From contig NZ_JAHKPV010000006.1 in the NCBI RefSeq assembly GCF_018860765.1, positions 194,740-258,739 on the forward strand: a DNA stretch of 64,000 bases, given 5' to 3'. The notes beneath the pieces were generated by a model that did not search any database, was not told where the DNA came from, and worked only from the letters and a program-made list of their open reading frames with translations. Below, piece after piece: positions 18,510 to 27,809 of this stretch; position 1 is the stretch's first letter, and each line of letters begins with the position of its first letter. The DNA is from Marinobacter salexigens (lineage in GTDB: Bacteria > Pseudomonadota > Gammaproteobacteria > Pseudomonadales > Oleiphilaceae). The position numbers and the translations under genes are program-made.

Positions 18510-19769
18510 ATGGAATGTACGGTCATTATGGGATACCGGCCACTGGCACTTGCTGCCATCGCATTGCTTTCGTTTCAAGTTTGCTTAGCAAAGCAGCCCT
18601 CGCTGAACCTTGTTACGTTTGAGGCGCCCCCCTATCAGATAGCTAGCGTGGCTGGCCGCGGGAGTGCGAGCATACGCGGTGAGACCGTAACCACTGTAAC
18701 CTGCGCCGCAAAAGCAGCTGGCTGGGCCACAAATATAACGATGGTGCCCCAAAAACGCGCCATCTATTCACTGAAACGGAACATAGCAGATGGCTATTTT
18801 GCAGCAGATCCATCTGCAGAGCTGGATGCCATAGCCCGCCAGAGCTACCCGGTCGCTCTGGAGAAGTGGTACTTCTTTACTCTAGATGCCTCACCCAAAC
18901 CTAGCAACGACCGGATAGGCGTTGTTGATGGCAGTAATGAAGAAGCCTGGTTGAAAGCAAACGGTTACAACATTTATTTGAGCGTAACTTCACCCAAGCA
19001 GTTGCTAGCACTACTCGAACGAGGAAGAATCAATGCGGCACTCATGGATGAGCGGGTAATGCAGGGCCTTAATACCGACCCCACAACACCCGCCATAGAC
19101 AGCCTACATTCCCACTTTCTTCGCTATGCACCGTTACATCTTTACCTTGGTGACGCATTTCAGGTGACCTACCCGAACTTTCTCTCCGCGTTCAACGAGG
19201 CACTTCCAACCTGCATGGGGAAAAACCTGCAGCTGTCCGAGCGAGAGTTAACGCAAATTGATGAGTTAACAAGGCGCCTGCTAGCCGAACTACGGGGGCT
19301 ACTAGACCTACAGCAAGCTCTAAACGCAGGCCAGCAACCCAATACCCTTGCGGAAGTGCTGTCAATCGATAGCAAATGGCAAGCTGTGACTCCAGATAGC
19401 AAGCTGCCACTGGCAGCTCATATTCTAAACCTACCCGCTTCGCAAACTCTCAAAAATTGGCAAGGATCTTACCAAGGTCTGGTTACGGAAGTGATGCTGG
19501 TGAACAGCATGGGCGCCATCGCTGCAATGAGCCAACTCACTTCTGATTATTGGCAGGGTGACGAGCCTAAGTTTCTGGAGGTGGCGGGCAGCGAATCAAC
19601 GACAGAACCGCGAGACCGAAATTTTCTCTTTATTTCTCCCATTCGTTACGATCAATCCACAACCCGGTTCCAGATTACGGTCAGCGCCCCCCTCTTTACT
19701 GATGAAGACAAAACACCTAACGGGGTCCTCGTATTAGGTTTGGACATTGAAGAGGCGATGGGCATTTAA
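18510..19769 (+). CDS. Periplasmic two-domain protein: solute-binding-like plus PDC-like sensor domain
   Basis: 419 residues with a signal peptide (about 7-27, ending FQVCLA). The first half resembles family-3 extracellular solute-binding proteins, including an ADGYFAADPS segment. The second half has the pattern of a PDC/Cache-like ligand domain (LVTEVMLVNSMGAIAA, ISPIRYDQSTTRFQITVSAP, GVLVLGLDIE). No transmembrane or output domain follows, so it is probably exported and works with an unknown partner. Exact function not recognised. Another in-frame ATG at 18528 is possible. It overlaps the convergent HAD gene by 4 bases. Confidence 0.75.
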   Translation: MECTVIMGYRPLALAAIALLSFQVCLAKQPSLNLVTFEAPPYQIASVAGRGSASIRGETVTTVTCAAKAAGWATNITMVPQKRAIYSLKRNIADGYFAADPSAELDAIARQSYPVALEKWYFFTLDASPKPSNDRIGVVDGSNEEAWLKANGYNIYLSVTSPKQLLALLERGRINAALMDERVMQGLNTDPTTPAIDSLHSHFLRYAPLHLYLGDAFQVTYPNFLSAFNEALPTCMGKNLQLSERELTQIDELTRRLLAELRGLLDLQQALNAGQQPNTLAEVLSIDSKWQAVTPDSKLPLAAHILNLPASQTLKNWQGSYQGLVTEVMLVNSMGAIAAMSQLTSDYWQGDEPKFLEVAGSESTTEPRDRNFLFISPIRYDQSTTRFQITVSAPLFTDEDKTPNGVLVLGLDIEEAMGI

Positions 19770-21454
19770 GGCGGCCCAATTTCGCACGCCAGCACCAGCG
19801 CCCAAAATTCAGAAAAATCATTGACCACCACATCGGGTTTATCCGGGTGCTTGTGGGTGCCAGGAAAGATTTGGTTTAACCAAGGCAAATCCCACTGGGC
19901 GCCGTTAAAGAAAACAGACGTCATGCCCGCACGTTTAGCTGCAATCACATCGGTAGTGCTATCACCTACATACCAGACACTGGGGTCGGGCGGATAGTCG
20001 AGCTTCTGCACTGCCAGCAAGAGTTGGTCTGGGTGCGGTTTGCGCAAGGGCGTGTCATCACCGCAGACATCCACATCAAACAGTTCCACCCAACCAGTGT
20101 CTTCTACGGCAGCCAGTTCATGCTCGAAAAACTCACGATCACGATTGGTGATGACACCCACCTGAATATTCAGACGCCGTAGCCCCTCCAGCACTGCACG
20201 AACCTTAGCCTCAAAAGCTTTTACAGTGCCGTAGTGATTTCGGTAATGGTGGTTGAACGCTTTGTGGGCTATTTGTTTTGCGTCTTGATCATCGCCGAAA
20301 AGCACTTCAAATATATCCGTGCGTGAGATTTTTCGATCGGCCTTTACCTTTGGGTGAAGCTTGGCAAATTCACGAACATAGGCCACCAGCTTTGCGTCTT
20401 CCGGCGCTTTACTATCTTCTGGTGCGACCATTCGCTGCATTAACCCGAGCTTGTGAAAATCCGGGAACATGTCATCCACCGCGTGATACATGGCATCTAA
20501 GGTATCCACAAGCGTTGCGTGCCAATCGAACAATATGACCTCGGGCCGAATCAACTTGACGACGGCAGGGTGCCAGTCCGGCTCTATGCGAGGTTCCGGG
20601 CGAGCAGGCGACGGAAACGGTGGAGGGCGAACCTCTGCCGGAATGCGTAAGAACTTATCCGGCTCATCGCGCTCAATCAACGCAAGCAGGTCCATCAACT
20701 CTTCAAAGCTGTCGAGCACTGCCAGAGGCGCATCACGTTTGGAGAACCAGCTGCGGATGCGCTCTTCATCCCACTGGGCGCCATTGTAGAAAACGCCGGA
20801 AATTCCGCCTCGACTCGCCGTAAGCATGTCGACATAACTGTCACCGATGTACCAGGCGCTCGCATCTGCCGGCAGATGAAGTTGCTCAAGAACCCTGCTG
20901 ATGACCTGCGGGTCCGGTTTGTATTGCGTAACATCATCGGCGCATACAATGGCTTCAAACAGATTCTGCCAGCGCCCTTCATCCACGGTTTTAAGTTCTT
21001 TCTCGAGAAACTCACGGTTTCTGTTGGTGGCCACGGCTAGGCGAATACCCATGGCCTTGAGCGCAGAAAGGTATTCGTAGGCTCCTGCCTGAAACGGACG
21101 AACTTGCCCGAAATAGCGTCGATAGGCCTCATTGTAAGCCTCATGGGCAACCAGCTTTGCGGCTGTATTATCACCGAAAACCGCGTTAAAGATATCCGTT
21201 CGTGACACTCGCCGCTCTGCGAGAATGCGCGGGTGCAAGCGCCGGAAAATACGAATGTAACGAACCAGCCTCACGTCATCTGCAGTACGACACGTTTCTT
21301 CTGGCAGCAACTGCTCTACCAGCCCAAGCTCTTCCAGTTGCGGCAGCATATCCTCCATCGCACTGAACATGGCATCGTGGGTATCGACCAGCGTTCCATG
21401 CCAATCAAATATCAGCACCGAAGGTGCAGACAGGCGCTCACTCAAGCGATCCAT
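19766..21454 (-). CDS. Tandem-duplicated HAD-superfamily protein with DWH motif
   Basis: 562 residues made of two full HAD domains (about 10-265 and 300-562) that are clear duplicates, joined by a Pro-rich linker (about 282-303). Motif I is D17-W-H19-G-T in the first and D310-W-H312-A-T in the second, so the usual second Asp of DxDGT is His in both. Motif II (VATNR, VITNR), motif III Lys (YKPDP, RKPHPD) and motif IV (IGDSYVD, VGDSTTD) are intact. The loss of the acid/base Asp suggests a changed reaction or none; substrate unknown. The ATG at 21454 has AAGGA upstream; an earlier TTG is unlikely. Confidence 0.85.
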   Translation of the reverse strand: MDRLSERLSAPSVLIFDWHGTLVDTHDAMFSAMEDMLPQLEELGLVEQLLPEETCRTADDVRLVRYIRIFRRLHPRILAERRVSRTDIFNAVFGDNTAAKLVAHEAYNEAYRRYFGQVRPFQAGAYEYLSALKAMGIRLAVATNRNREFLEKELKTVDEGRWQNLFEAIVCADDVTQYKPDPQVISRVLEQLHLPADASAWYIGDSYVDMLTASRGGISGVFYNGAQWDEERIRSWFSKRDAPLAVLDSFEELMDLLALIERDEPDKFLRIPAEVRPPPFPSPARPEPRIEPDWHPAVVKLIRPEVILFDWHATLVDTLDAMYHAVDDMFPDFHKLGLMQRMVAPEDSKAPEDAKLVAYVREFAKLHPKVKADRKISRTDIFEVLFGDDQDAKQIAHKAFNHHYRNHYGTVKAFEAKVRAVLEGLRRLNIQVGVITNRDREFFEHELAAVEDTGWVELFDVDVCGDDTPLRKPHPDQLLLAVQKLDYPPDPSVWYVGDSTTDVIAAKRAGMTSVFFNGAQWDLPWLNQIFPGTHKHPDKPDVVVNDFSEFWALVLACEIGPP

Positions 21455-21523
21455 AATCAATCCTTTGGCGTTCCAGAAGCGTATCTATAAACCCTATTCA
21501 CCAGTTAAAACCATATTGGCCCA

Positions 21524-21661
21524 ATGCACAAAAAACCACACCTGCCTGAGAAAACATGCCCGGTTTGCCAGCGTCCCTTCAGCTGGCGCAAGAAATGGGC
21601 GAAAGACTGGGACAGTGTGCGCTACTGCAGCGAACGCTGTCGTCGTAACAAGGCCGCTTAG
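21524..21661 (+). CDS. Small zinc-finger-like DUF2256 protein
   Basis: 45 residues, starting MHKKPHLPEKTC and ending RRNKAA. Two Cys pairs, CPVC and CSERC, flank a basic aromatic core (FSWRKKWAKDW), the DUF2256 pattern, likely a single zinc site. Function unknown in the family. Small DUF2256 genes are often found near photolyase/cryptochrome genes; here the photolyase is 3 kb away on the same strand. Confidence 0.8.
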   Translation: MHKKPHLPEKTCPVCQRPFSWRKKWAKDWDSVRYCSERCRRNKAA

Positions 21662-21720
21662 CAGTTAGCTGGAAGATCTGGTCCAAACAGAGCTTTATCC
21701 ATGGTGATCATCTGCCAGGG

Positions 21721-23235
21721 TTAATGAGGTTTTGCCCCCAAGGCGGCAGACCGGCTGTTCCGGCATAGCAACACAGCCAACCCCGCCAGAGCCAGCGCGA
21801 TCAGCATTGGCCATACCAGCGCCCATATCTGGTAGGGTGCCGGCAGCCATACCGGCGCTTTAACCAATCCGGCCAGATCCCACGGCATCCACCAGAAGGC
21901 AATCAGGCTCGCGGCAACAGCCGCCAACCAACCCGCTGTCAACATCGGCGGGGTCTGGCCTGTTTCGAGCTTGGCTGACAGCGTCCACAGATAGCGCAAC
22001 ACCAGTAGCAAGGTGGCAATCGCTCCGGCCGTCATCAGGGGAGGCAGGCAACCGGCCAGTGCGAAGCTTAGTGAGTCTTCCGCCAGACCTGCTTTCATCG
22101 CCAGTTTTGCCAGCGCACCGCTGGTGAATGGTAGACCGGCCAGAGACAATCCGGGCAAAGCAATCAATATCCAGATCATGGTCTGGCCCATACGGCTGGC
22201 CGGCAGTGAGACCCCCGCAGACAAAAACAGGCTGCCCTTCGCCAGGCCATGGTGTAAAGCATAAAGGCCAATCACAGAAAACAGGACCGGTGCGCGTTCA
22301 GGGTCGGCCAGCGCAGCCCCCACCATCAGCACCATCAATCCCATCTGGCTGATACTGGAATAGGCCAACACGGCCTTCGGACGATGCTGCAAAACTCCAA
22401 GGATAGCAGCGCCTAGGGCTCCCACGGCACCAGCCGCCACCATCAAGGCGCCCCACCCGCTCAGGCCTATCTCACCAAACGGCAGGGTCACCAGCCAACC
22501 CAGCAAGCCGGCCTTTATCATCGCGCCGCTGAGCACGGCACTGGCCGGGGTAGGCGCAACCGGGTGGGCCAGAGGTAGCCAGAAGTGCAGGAGAGGCAAC
22601 CCTGCTTTAACCCCGAAGCCGGCGATCAGCAGAGCGATAATCAGGTCCCGTTGCTGCGCCTGAGCCAGGGCCGCAGGTAGGTCCGTAAGCAGCTGACTAT
22701 CTGCGGCCGACGCTGCGAGCAATAGGCCTGCAAGAATGGACATTTCGCCCAATACCGCCATCGCCATATAAACCCGCCCGGCATAGTGGGCTTCATCCGT
22801 TCCCTCGTGCACTATCAGGCCATAACCGGCAAAGGTCATGAGTGCGAAAAAGCTGTAAAAGCTGCCAATATCAACAGCCACAGTGAGACCCAGATTACCA
22901 GCAAGCGTTAGCCCCCAGCACACACAGAATCGCCGTATATGAGACTCTGCCAGGTAACCTACTGCATAAACGCCTGCCACAGTCCACAAGACCGCCGTCA
23001 GCAGCAGAAACAGACGTCGCAGGTCATCCAGTGCCCACAGCCCGCCGTTAAGCAACCAGGGTAACTCGAGCTGCCAGCTAGGGTCGCCACATGAGGCCAG
23101 CAGGAGTGCCGGTAATGGTAAAACCGGCAGGATATAGCGCATAACCCTGCGCCAGTCAGACCGTAACGCCATCGCCGGATATAACAACGGCAGACACACA
23201 GCCACCAGAGCGAGAATCGGCTCGGGAAACGTCAT
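21721..23235 (-). CDS. Mrp-like NuoL/M/N-type subunit, third copy, lacking the TM5 glutamate
   Basis: 504 residues, about 14 membrane helices, of the proton-translocating NADH-quinone oxidoreductase/Mrp subunit family. The segment GVKAGLPLLHFWLPLAH carries the conserved Lys and His of TM7-8, and IKAGLLG the next Lys. The TM5 Glu essential in antiporter-like subunits (E140 and E137 in the two sister genes) is Ala131 (FFALMTFAGY). This copy may therefore be structural or use another proton path. The ATG at 23235 overlaps the upstream stop as ATGA. Last gene of the operon. Confidence 0.88.
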   Translation of the reverse strand: MTFPEPILALVAVCLPLLYPAMALRSDWRRVMRYILPVLPLPALLLASCGDPSWQLELPWLLNGGLWALDDLRRLFLLLTAVLWTVAGVYAVGYLAESHIRRFCVCWGLTLAGNLGLTVAVDIGSFYSFFALMTFAGYGLIVHEGTDEAHYAGRVYMAMAVLGEMSILAGLLLAASAADSQLLTDLPAALAQAQQRDLIIALLIAGFGVKAGLPLLHFWLPLAHPVAPTPASAVLSGAMIKAGLLGWLVTLPFGEIGLSGWGALMVAAGAVGALGAAILGVLQHRPKAVLAYSSISQMGLMVLMVGAALADPERAPVLFSVIGLYALHHGLAKGSLFLSAGVSLPASRMGQTMIWILIALPGLSLAGLPFTSGALAKLAMKAGLAEDSLSFALAGCLPPLMTAGAIATLLLVLRYLWTLSAKLETGQTPPMLTAGWLAAVAASLIAFWWMPWDLAGLVKAPVWLPAPYQIWALVWPMLIALALAGLAVLLCRNSRSAALGAKPH

Positions 23236-24728
23236 TCCGAAATCTCCCGCAAAACAATCAACTCGGCCCAGGCCAATGGACTGAACTGCGACGACGCAAA
23301 TACACCGGACACCACTACCATCATGGCGGTCAGCAATGGCGGCCACAGCAGCCATGGGCTGGTCTCAAGCCGCCCCCACGTTCGCTCTTCGGGCCAAGTC
23401 TCCTTGCCCTTACGGAACCATAGCCGATGGATGATAGGCAAAAAATACACAGCATTAAGTAGGCTGCTGCCCACCAGCACCAGAATGACCCAGTCCATAT
23501 TCACGGCCAGGGCGCCGCTGCCCATGACCCACTTGGTAATGAAACCCGCCAGAGGCGGCGCTCCAATCATGCCGAAGGCACCAATCGTAAAAGCCAGGGA
23601 CGTCCCCGGCATGCGTTGCCCGGCACCGTCCATTTCATCAATGCGGTGGATTCCCAGTGTTTCTGCGTAATTGCCGGCACAGAAAAACAGCGTGATTTTC
23701 ATAATGCCCTGATGCAGCAAATGAACCAGCCCTCCAACGGCGGCTAAAGGCCCTGCCAGAGCAATGCCGAGAATAATGTAAGACACCTGGCTAATCGTCG
23801 AAAATGCCAGCCGGCGCTTCAGATCGACCTGCCATATCGCCCGGGTGGAAGCATAGAGAATGGTGAACGCAGCCAGCCAGGAAAGTGGCGCAAGCAGCCC
23901 CAGATCAGACGAAGCCTCCACTCCGTAAACATCGTAAACCACCCGCACGATCCCGAAAGCACCGGCTTTGACAACGGCCACAGCATGTAGAAGCGCACTC
24001 ACCGGGGCCGGTGCCACCATTGCCTGAGGCAACCAGCCGTGCAAGGGGAAAAGCGCAGCTTTTACCCCCAGCCCAGCCACCAGCAATATAAAAATCAGAA
24101 TCAACGAGCGATGGATATCTGGATCCGCATCAACCAAATGGCCGCCATCACGAAACGACAGATCACCCACCAAGCTATGCAGCCAGGCAATGGCCAGCAA
24201 CAGTACAGCACCGCCAGTGAGTGTATAAATCAGGTAAGTCCGCCCTGCCCTCAGCGCTTTTTCTGTGCCGCGATGGACCACCAGCGGGTAAGTAGACAGC
24301 GTCAGAATTTCGTAAAACAGAAAGAAAGTGAAGAGGTTCCCCGCCAGCGCTATCCCCATGGTGCTGGCGACACACAGGCTGAAAAAACCGAAGAACCGCC
24401 TGCGATTCGGCGAGTCCTCGAGATACCCAACTGCGTAGATGGTGGTCAGCAGCCAGAGTACCGCCGAAAGTCCGGCAAACATCATTGAAAGTGCATCCGC
24501 CCTCAGCACAAAGGTCACACCCGGCAGCATAGTGAAGCTCACACCATAGTTCACACCGTGAAACACGCCCCAGACCATCACGATCACGACTACGAGCTTT
24601 AGCACAGCAGCGCCCAGGTTGACCGACGTGCGCCGAACGTAGCCTGTTTCCGGCAAAGCAAAGATCCCCACAGAGGCCACCAGCGATATCATCAAGGCGA
24701 AAACCGGCATCCATTCTTCAAGTGTCAC
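23232..24728 (-). CDS. Mrp-like NuoL/M-type antiporter subunit
   Basis: 498 residues from a GTG at 24728 that overlaps the upstream stop (GTGA). TM5 has the essential Glu140 (FLFYEILTLSTYP); the TM7-8 region GVKAALFPLHGWLPQAM has the conserved Lys and His; the helix-breaking HAVAVVKAG segment is present. It corresponds to the N-terminal, NuoL-like part of MrpA or a second MrpD. The in-frame extension further upstream lies inside the neighbouring gene. Works in Na+(or K+)/H+ exchange at the cytoplasmic membrane. Confidence 0.9.
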   Translation of the reverse strand: MTLEEWMPVFALMISLVASVGIFALPETGYVRRTSVNLGAAVLKLVVVIVMVWGVFHGVNYGVSFTMLPGVTFVLRADALSMMFAGLSAVLWLLTTIYAVGYLEDSPNRRRFFGFFSLCVASTMGIALAGNLFTFFLFYEILTLSTYPLVVHRGTEKALRAGRTYLIYTLTGGAVLLLAIAWLHSLVGDLSFRDGGHLVDADPDIHRSLILIFILLVAGLGVKAALFPLHGWLPQAMVAPAPVSALLHAVAVVKAGAFGIVRVVYDVYGVEASSDLGLLAPLSWLAAFTILYASTRAIWQVDLKRRLAFSTISQVSYIILGIALAGPLAAVGGLVHLLHQGIMKITLFFCAGNYAETLGIHRIDEMDGAGQRMPGTSLAFTIGAFGMIGAPPLAGFITKWVMGSGALAVNMDWVILVLVGSSLLNAVYFLPIIHRLWFRKGKETWPEERTWGRLETSPWLLWPPLLTAMMVVVSGVFASSQFSPLAWAELIVLREISE

Positions 24729-26194
24729 GGCGCGCCCTCTTCTGCAAACGGCAATGCCATCACCGACAACACCTGTTCCGACACGAACCCAAGCCCCAGT
24801 GCCATCACTGCCAGCACCATCGGAATGATTTCCAGGCTTTTGGACGGGTGAAAGAACTGGTCGGTTTCCGGGTTTTCTGCAAATGAGGCCCGGTAAATCC
24901 GGAACAGGTAGGCCGCAGACAGCAGGCCGCCCGCAAGCAACACCAATGCCCACCACCACTGACCACTGCCCAGGCTGGCTTGCAGTAACAGCCACTTGGC
25001 TGCGAAGCCGCCAGAAGGAGGCAAGCTCATCAACGACACCCCAGCCAAACCAAAGGAAAATAGAGAAAAGGGTAGAAAACGACTGACACCGGCCAGGGCA
25101 TCAATACGACTGCTTCCAACCGACAAAATCAGGTTACCAGCGGCCAGGAACATGGCAGCTTTGGCAAGCGCGTGGCTGATCACCTGCAAAGTAATACCTT
25201 GCTGGGCTTGCAAAGATACCGACTCAGACACTGAGTATGTCAGCGGAAACAACAGGAACAGGTAACCAATCTGTGCCACAGAGGAATAAGCCACCACCTG
25301 TTTCAATTGCGCTTGTTTGCACGCCAGCCAACTACCCCAGACTACTGCCGCGCCGCCCAAAAGCCCTACCATCTGCGCTGCGGCCAGACTGCCTAGCGAT
25401 TCGCCAAAGGCCAACCAGAGCCGGGCCGCAATATAAAAAGACGCTTTAACCACCAATGCCGACAAGAGTGCACTCACCGGGGATTTCGCAATTCCGTGAG
25501 CGGGAGGCAGCCAGCGATGGAGGGGAAACAAGGCTGTTTTCAAAGCCAGCCCCGTGATCATCAACGCCAGCGCCAGCCCAGGCCCGGCGGGAGCTGAGTG
25601 GTTATCCAGCCATGCCACCACACCGGCAATAGACAGAGTGCCAAACTGCCCGTATATCAATGCCACGCCCAGAAGATAGGCCAGGGATCCTAGCAGCGCG
25701 GCCAGCAAATACCGGATCGAAGCCCGCAGTGCGTTGGCATTACCACCGAGAGCAACAAGACCCACGGCCGAGAGGCTGATCAGTTCCAGGCCTACGTAGA
25801 GATTGAACAGATCTCCACCCAGCCAGACCGCGTTAAGCCCCGACCAGAGAAACCAGAACAAAGGCCAGAAATACCGGTGCCAGGGCTTATGCTGGTCAAT
25901 ATAGACGCCTGCATGAAGACCGCAGGCACTGGCCACCGCTGCGGTAAGCAGAACAAACGTAACCGCAAGCCCATCCACACGAAGCTCGATACCCAAAGGA
26001 GCACCCCAGCCGCCCAGGTCGTAATAAAACCCTCCGTGTTGCGCAACCGTCAGCCACAAGCCCAGTGAAACAAGCACCTGCACCAGAATACCCACCCAGG
26101 TAACCCGGCGACCCCAGACAAAATCGGTCAACAGCGTCAGAACCGCCCAGGCTAAGGGTGTAAACAACAAACCAGCCATCAGCCACAGCGTCAT
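24725..26194 (-). CDS. mnhD: Mrp-like subunit D (NuoM/N-type antiporter subunit)
   Basis: 489 residues, about 14 helices. TM5 Glu137 lies in LYVGLELISLSA; LKTALFPLHRWLPPAHG carries the conserved Lys and His, and VVKASFY the next Lys. It follows the C subunit with a short overlap and so matches the MrpC-MrpD order of known antiporters. Substrate cation is not decided by sequence. Confidence 0.92.
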   Translation of the reverse strand: MTLWLMAGLLFTPLAWAVLTLLTDFVWGRRVTWVGILVQVLVSLGLWLTVAQHGGFYYDLGGWGAPLGIELRVDGLAVTFVLLTAAVASACGLHAGVYIDQHKPWHRYFWPLFWFLWSGLNAVWLGGDLFNLYVGLELISLSAVGLVALGGNANALRASIRYLLAALLGSLAYLLGVALIYGQFGTLSIAGVVAWLDNHSAPAGPGLALALMITGLALKTALFPLHRWLPPAHGIAKSPVSALLSALVVKASFYIAARLWLAFGESLGSLAAAQMVGLLGGAAVVWGSWLACKQAQLKQVVAYSSVAQIGYLFLLFPLTYSVSESVSLQAQQGITLQVISHALAKAAMFLAAGNLILSVGSSRIDALAGVSRFLPFSLFSFGLAGVSLMSLPPSGGFAAKWLLLQASLGSGQWWWALVLLAGGLLSAAYLFRIYRASFAENPETDQFFHPSKSLEIIPMVLAVMALGLGFVSEQVLSVMALPFAEEGAP

Positions 26195-26511
26195 AGAGGG
26201 CCACCTTCACGGGAACCGGCCTCTCCTTCAAGGCTCGTCATACCCGACTGGTGGTAATAGCGCCGTATCAGCACCACTGCCAGCGCAGTAGCCGCAATAG
26301 CCACAACAATACCGGTAAGCACCAGTGCCTGAGGCACTGGGTCAGGTCCGCTCTGATGCTGGGGCAGTCCCACCATAATCAGAAACACGCCAGACCCCAT
26401 GATATTGAAGGCCAGCAACTTGCGCAGCAGGTGCGACAGGCGCAGCAACCCGAACAGGCCGATGCCACAGAGGGCTGCCCCTGCCAGTGCGTACAGCAAG
26501 TATGACGTCAT
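26191..26511 (-). CDS. mnhC: Mrp-like subunit C (NuoK-like)
   Basis: 106 residues with three membrane helices, homologous to NuoK. Helix 1 YLLYALAGAALCGIGLFGLL, helix 2 KLLAFNIMGSGVFLIMVGL and helix 3 ALVLTGIVVAIAATALAVVL, with the PVPQALVLTGIVV motif typical of MrpC. Overlaps both neighbours by four bases. Confidence 0.92.
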   Translation of the reverse strand: MTSYLLYALAGAALCGIGLFGLLRLSHLLRKLLAFNIMGSGVFLIMVGLPQHQSGPDPVPQALVLTGIVVAIAATALAVVLIRRYYHQSGMTSLEGEAGSREGGPL

Positions 26512-27209
26512 GACGGATCACCCTCTTCGGGGTCCTCGGCGTCATTAACCGGCGCGGACACAAACAACGCCAACAAGACCATGGCAATGGACAATGTCAG
26601 CACGGATTCGATTACCAGAATCAGAGGTTTCGTCATGTCGGGCGGGTAGGCCAAAAAGGCATCACCTCCGATGACACTCACAACAGCGGCCAGCAGAAAC
26701 ACCGAAAAACCAAGCACCAACCCCAACCGCAACAACAAACCCGGACGAAGAAAGTCCATTGGGATTCCGCCGAGACGCATCAACACGCCGGTAGCCGCGA
26801 GCACCGCGCCAGCCTGGAAGGCTCCTCCGGGTCGATCGGCGCCGGCCCAGAGCAGGTAGCCCGCCAGCACCAGCATCAGCGGTATGAACCAGCGCTGCAG
26901 TGCATAGAGCAGAGGGTCCGAGGTGCGCAGCTCAGGATCTTCAAGCGATGTGGTTTTAGACATGGATATCCCGGCAATGCCGGCAATCACCAGAACACCG
27001 ATTTCCAACAAGGTGTCGTAACTGCGAAAGTTCAGCAGCACGGCGGTGACCGGGTGCTCGACGCCGCTTCGGCTCATGTTCTCAGACAGCAGTTGCGGCA
27101 GAGTGCCCTGCCCTGGATCACCTGCGATAGCCCATATGCTGGCCGCCAGAACAGCGCTAAATGCAATACACGCCAGAGCAATAAAACAGGTCCGTACAGC
27201 CCGGATCAT
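26508..27209 (-). CDS. mnhB: Mrp-like subunit B with N-terminal MbhE-like part
   Basis: 233 residues. The first about 90 contain VEHPVTAVLLNFRSYDTLLE, the pattern of MbhE, which in long MrpA proteins forms part of the C-terminus. The rest is a MnhB domain (ADRPGGAFQAGAVLAATGVL). So a piece of MrpA is fused to MrpB here, while the rest of MrpA is split among neighbouring genes. Acidic C-terminal tail. Overlaps flanking genes by four bases. Confidence 0.9.
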   Translation of the reverse strand: MIRAVRTCFIALACIAFSAVLAASIWAIAGDPGQGTLPQLLSENMSRSGVEHPVTAVLLNFRSYDTLLEIGVLVIAGIAGISMSKTTSLEDPELRTSDPLLYALQRWFIPLMLVLAGYLLWAGADRPGGAFQAGAVLAATGVLMRLGGIPMDFLRPGLLLRLGLVLGFSVFLLAAVVSVIGGDAFLAYPPDMTKPLILVIESVLTLSIAMVLLALFVSAPVNDAEDPEEGDPS

Positions 27210-27502
27210 GATGGGTCACTCCCACGCTCATCAGGATCACGTGTTTTCCGCAACGCCTTCTGACGCTTGTTGCCGAGGTGGCTGACGGCATCCAACAAAA
27301 GCACCCCGGTCAGGCCGGCTCCGATAGCCGCCTCTGCCAAAGCAATGTCGGGTGCCTGAAGTCGCACCCAGGCGACAGCCATCAAGAGTCCGAAAGCAAT
27401 GAACACAACAACCGCGCGGAACAAGTCCCGGGAAAACAGCGCCGCTGCAGCTGTAGCCAGCAATGCCAGCACGAGAAGTCCATCCAGCAACCAGTCAGTC
27501 AT
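27206..27502 (-). CDS. MbhD-like subunit (DUF4040, MrpA C-terminal module)
   Basis: 98 residues and three helices, with AVVVFIAFGLLMAVAWVRLQ followed by APDIALAEAAIGAGLTG, the signature of the MbhD/DUF4040 module found in the C-terminal half of MrpA. The ATG at 27502 overlaps the end of the G subunit by eight bases; an earlier in-frame start lies deeper inside that gene. Stand-alone form as in archaeal-type Mrp/Mbh clusters. Confidence 0.88.
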   Translation of the reverse strand: MTDWLLDGLLVLALLATAAAALFSRDLFRAVVVFIAFGLLMAVAWVRLQAPDIALAEAAIGAGLTGVLLLDAVSHLGNKRQKALRKTRDPDERGSDPS

Positions 27503-27809
27503 GGGAGCCTTTTGGTCCAGAATCGTCACCTTGCTGCAAGCGGGCAGCCCGGGCGATCAGGTGAGCAGAGGTGGCGCTGGCTGCCAGAGCCACCACCCAG
27601 ATCAGGAGCACTTTCGCGCCGATTGCCAGTGACGCGGCATTCAGCACCAACGCAAGAATAATAAACCCAAGCCCGAGATTATCGACCTTGGTAAGCGCAT
27701 GAATCCGCAAAAGAGTATCTGAAAAGCGGAACAGGCCCAGAGTACCAACCGCGAAGAACAGGCAACCAATAACCAACAGTATTCCCTGAACCAACTCAAC
27801 GAACGCCAT
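27495..27809 (-). CDS. mnhG: Mrp-like subunit G
   Basis: 104 residues, three helices. LFFAVGTLGLFRFSDTLLRI followed by HALTKVDNLGLG is the MnhG/PhaG signature. Start at ATG 27809 (an adjacent GTG at 27812 is equally possible), overlapping the F subunit by 14 bases. The longer frame upstream overlaps mnhF completely and is unlikely. Confidence 0.9.
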   Translation of the reverse strand: MAFVELVQGILLVIGCLFFAVGTLGLFRFSDTLLRIHALTKVDNLGLGFIILALVLNAASLAIGAKVLLIWVVALAASATSAHLIARAARLQQGDDSGPKGSHD

